Shown: in pieces, positions 54,095 through 64,000 of the stretch | How positions within the stretch are numbered: position 1 is the first letter of the stretch | How the letters are laid out: the number at the start of each line of letters is the position of its first letter | Assembly: GCF_946479755.1 (NCBI RefSeq) | Contig: NZ_CAMLHC010000010.1 | Location: 1-64,000 of the forward strand | Direction: 5' to 3' | DNA: 64,000 nt | DNA from: an uncultured Chitinophaga sp. | GTDB taxonomy: Bacteria; Bacteroidota; Bacteroidia; Chitinophagales; Chitinophagaceae | The notes under the pieces: generated by a model | What the model was told of the DNA's origin: nothing | The model's input: only the letters and a program-made list of their open reading frames with translations | Database searches by the model: none | Translations under genes and position numbers: made by a program

Positions 54095-57000
54095 TTAAAA
54101 TTTATAATTCAGGTTCAACGTGAACCGCCGCCCTGTATGCGCTCTATAGGTCACCTGGTCCCCTTTGTCGTAGTTATCGGACTTACCCGGTTGCAACACG
54201 ATATGTTGGGTGTAGAAAACCGGATTGCCTAACCGTGGGTCCATGCTGTTATTTTCGTTTTTCACTTCGCTATCATATCCGTAGCTGGCCGCATTGTTAT
54301 AGTACAGGATGCTTTCATTGAACAGGTTGGAGATATTCATCACCACCTCCAGTTTTTTGTTTTTCAGGCATTTATAGCTCAGCTGCGCATCCACTTTCCC
54401 GTAGGGATTCTGCAGTTCCGAATACTTTAAGTCGGCGCCAACGAGCATGTATTTCCTACCGGTTTTATTATACAGCACATTCACGCCCCATCGATCGGTA
54501 ACGTAAGCCAGCCCGATGTTATAACTGTAAGGCGACTGGCCGTACAGCGGCCGGTTGTCGCGGTATACTATTTCCCGGGATACGGGCGAACCGTTAGCAT
54601 CCTTTTCAAAGAACTGACCGTTTTCATCGACGGTAGTGCTTCCGTAAGTATCCACAGTACTGTTGTTCAAAGAGAGATTACCGGAAAAACGGAGCGGGCG
54701 CAATATCTCATGAATAAACCCGAAGTTCTTCTGAACATCCACTTCCAGCCCATACACCTGCGCCCGCTTTGAATTCTTCAGCGAGAACTCGCTCTTGTTG
54801 GTGGCCGAAAAGAAGTTATACATTTCAATAGGGTCTGCAATATTCCGGTAATACACACCGGCGGACAGCAGATCACCGGGTTCCGGGAACCATTCTGCCT
54901 TGAAGTCATACCCATCAGTCACGGAAGATACTACCGGTGAATTCCAGATGTATGCAGAATACACCGGGTCGTAGTAGGAGAAACGGTTTCTCTCTGCAAA
55001 CTGCGGCCTGGAAACGGTTTTAGCATAGGCCATCCGGAAGCTGAAATCACTCCACGGACTATACGTAAAGTTAACAGACGGTAAATACTGCCATTTCTTT
55101 TCCTCGGGAGGCGCGGCGTCGGACGCTCCGTAACGGCCGTCGTTCGGGTTCTCCAGCTCTTCATATTTAAAGTATTCGGCTTTCAGTCCCCATACTACCC
55201 TGAATTTACCCAAGCGGTTATCAAACATGGCAAAAGGTGCGTGCTGGAACATATTCCCCTCATACTTTGAATTCCCGCTGAACGTCGGTAGCCATGCAAA
55301 CCCTTTTTCGTGAAAGTTTTTAGGGTCCTGCAACTGCGCAGCGGAGAGATACCAATATTCCCTGTCCAGGTTATTGGGAATGCTGTACAGGCCCGCTTCA
55401 AAATAGTCCTGTACACCGTTTCTCTTCGCCCCAAAATAACCAAGCTTGAAAACTTGCTTCCTGCTGGCGATGTTAAAAGGAAAAGCTGCCGCCAGGCTCC
55501 AGTTAAGGTCTCTCCCCCGGTAACTATAGTTACCGCGGCTGAAGGGAAACCTGCTGGTAGAATTCTTCACGTTGGTGGCCGGAAAGTGAATCACCTCGTC
55601 GTTGATCTTCACATTGGAATAGCCCAGATAGGTCACGTCTTTCTGGTCTCTCCTGATTTCCGTGCGTGCCAGGCTCCAGTCAATATTCACCAAACGCAGC
55701 TCATGTTTACCTTCCAGCTTGTTCTGAATAAAGCCGGTAAACAATGGCCTGTTCACCTCTTCTATCCCCGGAATATCCGTTTTGTAGTCTACCTGGTCCC
55801 TGCTCCAGCCTTGTACACGGGTGAAGTCCTGGTTGAAAATATGTGAGTAAATATTACGGAAGGCCAGCTTTGTCTTACCTACCTGTAGTCCCATGTTCAA
55901 CAAGCTGCCGATCGTGGAATTGTAGTTGTAAGTATTACCGGTATTCTTATACTGACTGTTGGGATGATCCTCTTCCAGGTTCAGGCCCAGTGCGTTTTGC
56001 CAGCCACCCCTGCTGATAAAGTCAATTTTCTCTGTCTCCTGTGAGTTTCTGAACGACAATGCACCCACGATACCAAACCGGTTACGCTTTTCTTTTCCTA
56101 ATGGAAACACCCTGCCACCGGCCAGTTTCATGTTGAGCCCCAGGGGAGCGGTACTGGAATATGTGGTAAAGTTATCGTTGGTAAATAATTTCGACTGTTC
56201 GTACAGGCGGGGATTTTTTACGGCATTACCTCCGTCTTCCATCTCCAGCTGTACCAGGGTCCTCAGCTGGCTGCCCGGCGGCAGCGCTCTGCGGCCGTCG
56301 TCAAAACCGAGGTAATCATATTTCCCGGCTTTACGTCCCAGCTGTTCTTTGAAGGTACTGAGATCGTTGTAAGAAGTGCCGAGGGAAACGGTCAGGAAAT
56401 TCTCGTCCGGAATGTCTTTAGTATTTACCTGCACATATCCGCCGGTGAAGCTGGCGTTCATATCCGGCGTGGGGGTTTTGCTGACCACAATATTATCGAT
56501 CATGCTGGCGGGTATCAGGTCGAAGGAGAACGACTTCCGGAGTGGTTCTGTACTGGGTTGCGTAACCCCGTCTATCGCCGTTTCATTCCAGCGCTCTCCC
56601 ATACCGCGCACTACTACGTATTTTTTATCGATCGTTGTTAACCCTGTCACGCGGCCGAGGGCGTCTGCCGCGTTGTTGTCCGGGCTGCGGGAAATTTGTT
56701 CGGCTGAAATACCGTCAGACAGTTCCACAGCATTCTTTTGTTTGGTCAGCAGTCCGGATACGCTGGCTTTTTTATAGCCCGAAGTGATCACCACCTGGTC
56801 CAGCGTGTTGGTCTTTGCTTTCATGGCCACAGTCAGCGGCGTGCTGCTGTTTTCTTTCACCACAACATCCGTGATGCGCTGGGACTGGAAAGAGATATAG
56901 CTGACTTCCAGCGCATAGGTGCCGGGCGTCACTGTCAGCAGGTAACTGCCATCCACGGCGGACTGTGTGGCGGCGCTGCCGCCGGAAATACGGATAGAAG

Positions 57001-57454
57001 CGCCTATCAGCGGTTCTCCGCGGTCGCTGATGATCTTACCGGTGATGCGGCCGGGCCTCGCCTGTTCCTTTTGCGGCACGGTGGTATTACTCACCGGCTT
57101 TTCATCGATCATTACATGATCATTGTGTCGGGTGTATCGCAGGTTGGTGTTGCGTAACACCTGCTCTATGGCATTTTTAACAGTGATGTTGCCGGCATTG
57201 ACAGACACCTTTACAGATGCGTATTTATTGATATCGTCGCCATAAACAAATTTAATATGGCTTTGCTTTTGTATTTCGGCAAGAGCTTCCCTGATACTGC
57301 GATTAGACAACTGCAGGCTGATCTGCCGGCTTTCGGCATCCTGGCTGCGCACGATCAACGGCATCACCAGGAGCAGCAGGGCAACTACAGCGAAATGCTT
57401 TCCCGTTCGGCATACGGCTGCCAATAATCCTGAGGAGGATATATTTTTTTGCAT
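54095..57454 (-). CDS. TonB-dependent receptor with STN signalling domain
   Basis: The 1119-aa protein has a signal peptide, an STN domain (about 45-120; NRSIREALAEIQKQSHIKFVYGDDINKY), a carboxypeptidase-regulatory repeat (about 130-215; GRITGKIISDRGEPLIGASI), a plug (TSGYKKASVSGLLTKQKN, GRVTGLTTIDKKYVVVRGMGERWN) and a barrel ending FTLNLNYKF. The STN domain links it to the upstream FecR and ECF sigma genes, so it should sense its own substrate. It lacks a SusD partner. The ligand could be a siderophore, vitamin or peptide and cannot be read. Confidence 0.92.
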   Translation of the reverse strand: MQKNISSSGLLAAVCRTGKHFAVVALLLLVMPLIVRSQDAESRQISLQLSNRSIREALAEIQKQSHIKFVYGDDINKYASVKVSVNAGNITVKNAIEQVLRNTNLRYTRHNDHVMIDEKPVSNTTVPQKEQARPGRITGKIISDRGEPLIGASIRISGGSAATQSAVDGSYLLTVTPGTYALEVSYISFQSQRITDVVVKENSSTPLTVAMKAKTNTLDQVVITSGYKKASVSGLLTKQKNAVELSDGISAEQISRSPDNNAADALGRVTGLTTIDKKYVVVRGMGERWNETAIDGVTQPSTEPLRKSFSFDLIPASMIDNIVVSKTPTPDMNASFTGGYVQVNTKDIPDENFLTVSLGTSYNDLSTFKEQLGRKAGKYDYLGFDDGRRALPPGSQLRTLVQLEMEDGGNAVKNPRLYEQSKLFTNDNFTTYSSTAPLGLNMKLAGGRVFPLGKEKRNRFGIVGALSFRNSQETEKIDFISRGGWQNALGLNLEEDHPNSQYKNTGNTYNYNSTIGSLLNMGLQVGKTKLAFRNIYSHIFNQDFTRVQGWSRDQVDYKTDIPGIEEVNRPLFTGFIQNKLEGKHELRLVNIDWSLARTEIRRDQKDVTYLGYSNVKINDEVIHFPATNVKNSTSRFPFSRGNYSYRGRDLNWSLAAAFPFNIASRKQVFKLGYFGAKRNGVQDYFEAGLYSIPNNLDREYWYLSAAQLQDPKNFHEKGFAWLPTFSGNSKYEGNMFQHAPFAMFDNRLGKFRVVWGLKAEYFKYEELENPNDGRYGASDAAPPEEKKWQYLPSVNFTYSPWSDFSFRMAYAKTVSRPQFAERNRFSYYDPVYSAYIWNSPVVSSVTDGYDFKAEWFPEPGDLLSAGVYYRNIADPIEMYNFFSATNKSEFSLKNSKRAQVYGLEVDVQKNFGFIHEILRPLRFSGNLSLNNSTVDTYGSTTVDENGQFFEKDANGSPVSREIVYRDNRPLYGQSPYSYNIGLAYVTDRWGVNVLYNKTGRKYMLVGADLKYSELQNPYGKVDAQLSYKCLKNKKLEVVMNISNLFNESILYYNNAASYGYDSEVKNENNSMDPRLGNPVFYTQHIVLQPGKSDNYDKGDQVTYRAHTGRRFTLNLNYKF

Positions 57455-57629
57455 ATTATTGTGACTGTTTACTGATTAATTTTTTAGTTGGTAGATAATC
57501 GCTGTCAGGCCGGCCGGACTTCCACATCGTTGGGCTTGCGCAGCTACCTGTGTCCTGCCTCGGCGGGACACTTTCATAATAGTGAGTAGTCAGGTAACGT
57601 TACTGTTCATAGGCGTGCTGTTTTTGTAT

Positions 57630-58652
57630 TTATCGGATAATGCATATTTTTTCATCGGCAGAGAAGCGGTAGCTGAATTTGCCGACGAAGCCCAGCATAT
57701 CCAGCACGCTTGTCAGGGAGTCGGTGGCGGAGAAAGTACCGCTCACGATACGAAGGGCCGTTGCTGCTTTCTCAAAGCGGAACGTTACTCCATACCGGCG
57801 CTCCAGTGCGATCACGACGTCTCCCATCGTCCGGTCGGCAAAAATCAGGTCCCCGGCTTTCCATTGTTCTATGCTGCTGACATCCGCTATGCCAGATATC
57901 GCCTTCCCTGTTCCGGGCTGATAGGTGATTTTGCGGCCGGCCGTCAGCTGCGCCAGCTCGATGGGCTTTTCTTCCCGTACGGCGCTGATGCTTACGCTGC
58001 CTGTGGCCACGGCCACTTCCTGCTGTCCGTCATCGTAGGCGGTAATCCGGAAAGAGGTGCCCAGCACCCGGGTGATCAAGGCGCCCGACCGGATAGAGAA
58101 AGGATGCCTGTCATCCCGCACCACATCAAAGAAAGCTTCTCCTGTCAAAGTAATATCACGACCCGTTTGGGGATAAGTGACCGCGTAGGTGAGACGGCTG
58201 CCGGCTCCCAGGTACACGATTGTGCTGTCGGGCAGTACGTGACGCGCCGGGGCGCCTTTGGGGTTGACCATCTCCACATATTGCAGTGGTTTATGGCCTT
58301 TTCCGAACCTCCATACCGCCAGCCCCGACAGCATGATCAAGCCGGTCCATATGGCGGCATAACGCAGCGTTCTCCGCCAGCGGATAACTGGCTGCGGGAC
58401 CGCCTGAAGGCTGTTGTCATGCGCATGGATCCGCTGCTGCATCTCGTACTGCTTCAGTGCTATCAGCTGCTGCATTGCCGGGGCTTCCTCCGGCGGGTTG
58501 TCCCACACCATGGTCTCCCGCCGGCGCATCAGCTCATTCAGCCATGCACGGCCTTCTTCGGTATCCAGCAGCAGGGCCGCCTGCCGCATTTCTTCAGCGG
58601 TGCAACGGCCTTCCAGGAATTTTTGAAGTAAATAGTTATCTGCTTTCCCCAT
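57630..58652 (-). CDS. FecR-family anti-sigma factor
   Basis: The 340-aa protein has a cytoplasmic N-terminal segment (about 1-90; LLQKFLEGRCTAEEMRQ), a single membrane helix (about 90-110; AAIWTGLIMLSGLAVW) and a periplasmic FecR domain (GAPARHVLPDSTIVYLGAGSRLTY, DITLTGEAFFDV) plus DUF4974-like C-terminus. It would hold the ECF sigma factor inactive until the receptor signals. It lies between the sigma gene and the receptor on the minus strand. Confidence 0.94.
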   Translation of the reverse strand: MGKADNYLLQKFLEGRCTAEEMRQAALLLDTEEGRAWLNELMRRRETMVWDNPPEEAPAMQQLIALKQYEMQQRIHAHDNSLQAVPQPVIRWRRTLRYAAIWTGLIMLSGLAVWRFGKGHKPLQYVEMVNPKGAPARHVLPDSTIVYLGAGSRLTYAVTYPQTGRDITLTGEAFFDVVRDDRHPFSIRSGALITRVLGTSFRITAYDDGQQEVAVATGSVSISAVREEKPIELAQLTAGRKITYQPGTGKAISGIADVSSIEQWKAGDLIFADRTMGDVVIALERRYGVTFRFEKAATALRIVSGTFSATDSLTSVLDMLGFVGKFSYRFSADEKICIIR

Positions 58653-58810
58653 GGTTCGTATGAATGCGGATGAACCAACCTTAACGGCTATACGGTCCCT
58701 CCTGGTTTGAGCCGTGCTTTATACACCCTCTGTTTACGATGACGCCTAAACGAACCAGGTACCACCTATGCGGGCGATAATTTTTTCAAAAAATAAAAAC
58801 GAAGGAAGGA

Positions 58811-59413
58811 TCAACAATAAAAAGAAGGAAAATCGCTCAGTATCAAAAGCGGGATAACTGCAGTAGGTACATCTTCTTTCAGCCTTTTTCGCAGGCTGCT
58901 CAAGGCGGCCACCATGTAATTCTCTACGGTATTGACCGAAAGATTCATCCGGCGGGCTATTTCAGGATAGGTAAGGTTTTCTTCACGGCTGAGCACAAAC
59001 ACCTGCCGGCGCTGCGGACTTAATTCATTCAGTACTTTCCGGTAAGTATGTTCCGCCTCTTCCGACAGAAGGCGGTAATCTGACGGCCTGTCCATCTTCA
59101 AATCATCCTGCAATGCATCCAGGCCGGCCATCACCGGTATATTCCTGCGCATTTCACTGATGATACGATTACGCACAGCACGAAACAGGTAACCGGAAAA
59201 ATGGCTGCTGATCCGGAGTTCATGCCGTTTGGTCCAGAGATGAAACAACTGGTCCATACAGAGCTCCTCGGCCCTCATCGCATCACGGACATATCGGCCG
59301 GCAAGCCGGAACATACGGGGATAATACCGGCTGAACAGCTCATTATACGCCTGCATGTCATCGTTTTGACAACCCTGCCACAAATCCCAGTCAGAAGCTT
59401 GTTTGTAATCCAT
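58811..59413 (-). CDS. ECF RNA polymerase sigma factor (Bacteroidota family)
   Basis: The 200-aa protein has sigma region 2 (YNELFSRYYPRMFRLAGRYV, about 20-85) and region 4 (about 130-185; LSPQRRQVFVLSREENLTYPEIARRMNLSVNTVENYM). It would direct transcription of the TonB receptor locus and possibly itself. It is the first gene of the set sigma-FecR-receptor-lipoprotein. Confidence 0.94.
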   Translation of the reverse strand: MDYKQASDWDLWQGCQNDDMQAYNELFSRYYPRMFRLAGRYVRDAMRAEELCMDQLFHLWTKRHELRISSHFSGYLFRAVRNRIISEMRRNIPVMAGLDALQDDLKMDRPSDYRLLSEEAEHTYRKVLNELSPQRRQVFVLSREENLTYPEIARRMNLSVNTVENYMVAALSSLRKRLKEDVPTAVIPLLILSDFPSFYC

Positions 59414-59502
59414 CGGCTATAAAAATGACCGATGCAAAATTCATGGTTTCAATATTACCAAAGTATTAAGTTTTGTAAACGGAGGTTAATTAGCTGTTAA
59501 CA

Positions 59503-60339
59503 TCATGGGTGATATTTCACCTCGCGCATCTCCCTGAACCCTTCTTTGATAAAAGGCTCCAGCCATGGGGTAAATATCTGCGGGCTGAAAGTGATCTTTT
59601 TTGTTTCCTTGTTAACGATCCACTGCGAACGTTTCATCAGGATAAAGTCCAGCCGCTGCTTTGGAGTGAGGTGGGGCAGCGTATAATAATCCGTATGCTC
59701 TCCCTCCTTTCCCTGATTTTGGCGATAAGTACCAGTAATGGACACCTTGTGTTGTTGCTCAAAGCCTTTGATCGCCCCCACATCTTCTTTCACCAGGTCC
59801 CACCGGGGGTCTCTGGGGCAACAGGAAGACCCGTAGCTTTCACTCCGGTATACCACCAGGTTACCAGCCGGCACCTTCGGCTGGTGGGAAGTCACGACCG
59901 GCTGCTCTCCCGAAATGCGGACACTGTCTACTTTCACGGTAGTATCTATTCTCCGGATATGATAATAGATATTGGTCGTAGCAGGTTCTATGCACATACC
60001 ATTACGACTGGCCTGCTCCGCTATCTCATCATAAAACTGCCAGTCCGGCACGATCAGCGTAAATTCTTTGATTGCAGGATAAAAAGCACCGGAACGTGTA
60101 AACAGCGCTGCCGGTAGTCTTGCTTCCATGAAGAACACGTAATGCGAGTCCGGGCTTTCCACCAGTGGAATATCCACCAACCAGTTGTCTCCCGCTTGTG
60201 CCACATGCTTGTTCTCAATCATGATCACATGATCATACGATTTTTGCAGCCAGCTGCTGTCCACTGCTGCCGGCGGATTCGCCTGTCCCATACAGCTTGT
60301 TGTAAATATAGTGATGATTGAATACAGTTGTTTAATCAT
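59503..60339 (-). CDS. Hypothetical exported protein, partner of the Imm70-like gene
   Basis: The 278-aa protein has a short signal-like start (MIKQLYSIITIFTTSC, possible lipobox TTSC at Cys17). No family is recognised; it has alternating strands (VRISGEQPVV) and two Cys pairs (SSCCPRDPRW). It starts 19 bp after the Imm70-like gene, so both are probably one transcript. Confidence 0.65.
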   Translation of the reverse strand: MIKQLYSIITIFTTSCMGQANPPAAVDSSWLQKSYDHVIMIENKHVAQAGDNWLVDIPLVESPDSHYVFFMEARLPAALFTRSGAFYPAIKEFTLIVPDWQFYDEIAEQASRNGMCIEPATTNIYYHIRRIDTTVKVDSVRISGEQPVVTSHQPKVPAGNLVVYRSESYGSSCCPRDPRWDLVKEDVGAIKGFEQQHKVSITGTYRQNQGKEGEHTDYYTLPHLTPKQRLDFILMKRSQWIVNKETKKITFSPQIFTPWLEPFIKEGFREMREVKYHP

Positions 60340-60358
60340 GATATCTTGTTGAACAATC

Positions 60359-60775
60359 TTATACAGACCGGATGATCAGCGGTTTTTGTATCCTGATGCT
60401 GGTATTTAAAGCCGTTTCAAAGACGGCTATCAGCTTTTTGCCATCACTGGTCACAAAATAATCTGCGAGGTTGTCAATGGTCGATGCGATATTCGTTCCC
60501 CACGGCGGTTGTTTGGCAAGATCATCAATATCCCACACTACCAGGGCGGGCGGCATGACAGAGAGTTCCGTTTTAATGACTGCCAGTTCCTGCAACACGG
60601 CCTCACATTGTGCGGGCGCAATGCCGTCAATAAACAGTTCATTCATCAATACCGGGAAACGGCTTCCCCAGTCACTTCCCTCCAAGCGGTAAGCGATAGT
60701 GGAAAAAAAAGAATGCAAAAAGTCACCGGTGCCGATGATATGGAAAATGGGCGCTGTAAATAATCCTACTGCCAT
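60359..60775 (-). CDS. Imm70-like immunity protein
   Basis: The 138-aa protein shows the pattern MAVGLFTAPIFHIIGTGDFLHSFFSTIAYRLEG, VWDIDDLAKQPPWGTNI and NLADYFVTSDGKKLI that I associate with the Imm70 family of polymorphic-toxin immunity proteins. No toxin gene is next to it, so it is an orphan immunity gene; a partner could lie elsewhere. The assignment is from memory of the family motif. Confidence 0.7.
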   Translation of the reverse strand: MAVGLFTAPIFHIIGTGDFLHSFFSTIAYRLEGSDWGSRFPVLMNELFIDGIAPAQCEAVLQELAVIKTELSVMPPALVVWDIDDLAKQPPWGTNIASTIDNLADYFVTSDGKKLIAVFETALNTSIRIQKPLIIRSV

Positions 60776-61088
60776 AATTTTTTTATTGATGATTCCCCTG
60801 GATGAAGCAATAATAACCTGCTTCTCATTTTATCTTGTTTATTCCTGTACAGTCAAAAATGAGAAAAAAAAGCCACTCCATCCACCGAATTTAACATTCG
60901 CGGGAGATGGACCATCATTCGCGGATATACAGTAAAAATATGCGGGCTATAATTCCGCCGGGCTGGTGTGCTGTTCACTACAAAGAGGACTTTCACGATG
61001 GCACCGTACTCCACCATTAACTGTATTTCCTCAGAAATTATTTGGATACTTTTTCATTTCAATTTATCTTAGCAACTAAGATATTTAG
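60776..61088. other. Gap with the MarR operator
   Basis: This 313-bp gap between the Imm70-like gene (minus) and the MarR gene (plus) contains an A-rich stretch and, at its end, a TTTG box and the palindrome at 61066-61082. I see no gene. Confidence 0.5.
61041..61082 (+). promoter_or_regulatory. MarR promoter with a 17-bp palindromic operator
   Basis: TTTG at 61041-61044 is 20 bp from a degenerate -7 box (TATCTTAG, 61065-61072). A perfect dyad, ATCTTAG-CAA-CTAAGAT (61066-61082), overlaps that box. A MarR dimer bound here would block initiation, which points to autorepression of the MarR-rph operon. Confidence 0.6.

Positions 61089-64000
<2,912 letters not shown>

Noticed and set aside
57582..58631. 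A 349-codon plus-strand frame opposite FecR
   Set aside because: FecR on the minus strand has all the family features and the correct operon context; the opposite frame is a shadow rich in Gln, His and Gly.

Overview
The window looks like a chromosomal segment of a Bacteroidota member, most likely Chitinophagaceae (Chitinophaga-like). The evidence is TTTG-N19/20-TAnnTTTG promoters instead of -35/-10 boxes, an ECF sigma / FecR / STN-TonB receptor signalling locus, secreted DUF6443/RHS proteins, an HU-CCDC81/SPOR protein and DUF6597-AraC regulators. No database search was possible, so family names rest on motifs read in the translations.

Layout. (1) 1-20.2 kb is core, fairly GC-rich DNA: a 2-oxoacid dehydrogenase E2, CinA, a YbgC-type thioesterase and DoxX (all minus). 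Next come a probable envelope operon (large TPR protein, outer-membrane barrel, HU-CCDC81/SPOR protein), an RmlD-like reductase, a prolyl oligopeptidase, glycolytic pfkA-pyk, an MFS exporter, an aldehyde dehydrogenase, pantothenate kinase and an MBL hydrolase. (2) 20.27-24.30 kb is an AT-rich island sitting exactly in the 3' end of a tRNA-Lys(TTT) gene. An 18-bp piece of the tRNA 3' end is repeated at the far side. The island carries only three genes on one strand: a probable m4C DNA methyltransferase, a PD-(D/E)XK-like nuclease candidate and a MORC/Hsp90-like GHKL ATPase, with no integrase. I consider it the most interesting part of the window. (3) 24.3-35.9 kb is a mosaic accessory region: a DUF5946-like gene, a frameshifted lipoprotein gene, an integrase relic, two serine hydrolases interleaved with two fibre-like secreted proteins, and small enzymes. 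(4) 36-42 kb holds stress and metabolic genes: SRPBCC, AraC, VOC and proline dehydrogenase proteins and a TPR lipoprotein.

(5) 42.3-50.6 kb is a polymorphic-toxin-like locus. A 1201-aa secreted SpvB/YD-like protein is followed by a 1445-aa DUF6443-RHS protein with an AT-rich variable C-terminus. The next gene overlaps the RHS stop by 8 bp and encodes a 108-aa membrane protein, the candidate immunity protein. A GNAT acetyltransferase, a SUKH (SMI1/KNR4) protein and a SnoaL-like protein follow. (6) 52.4-59.4 kb has an AraC regulator and the cell-surface signalling locus (lipoprotein, TonB receptor, FecR, ECF sigma). (7) 59.5-64 kb has an Imm70-like gene with a lipoprotein, then a MarR regulator with a palindromic operator in front of a rifampicin-phosphotransferase-like gene that runs off the window end.
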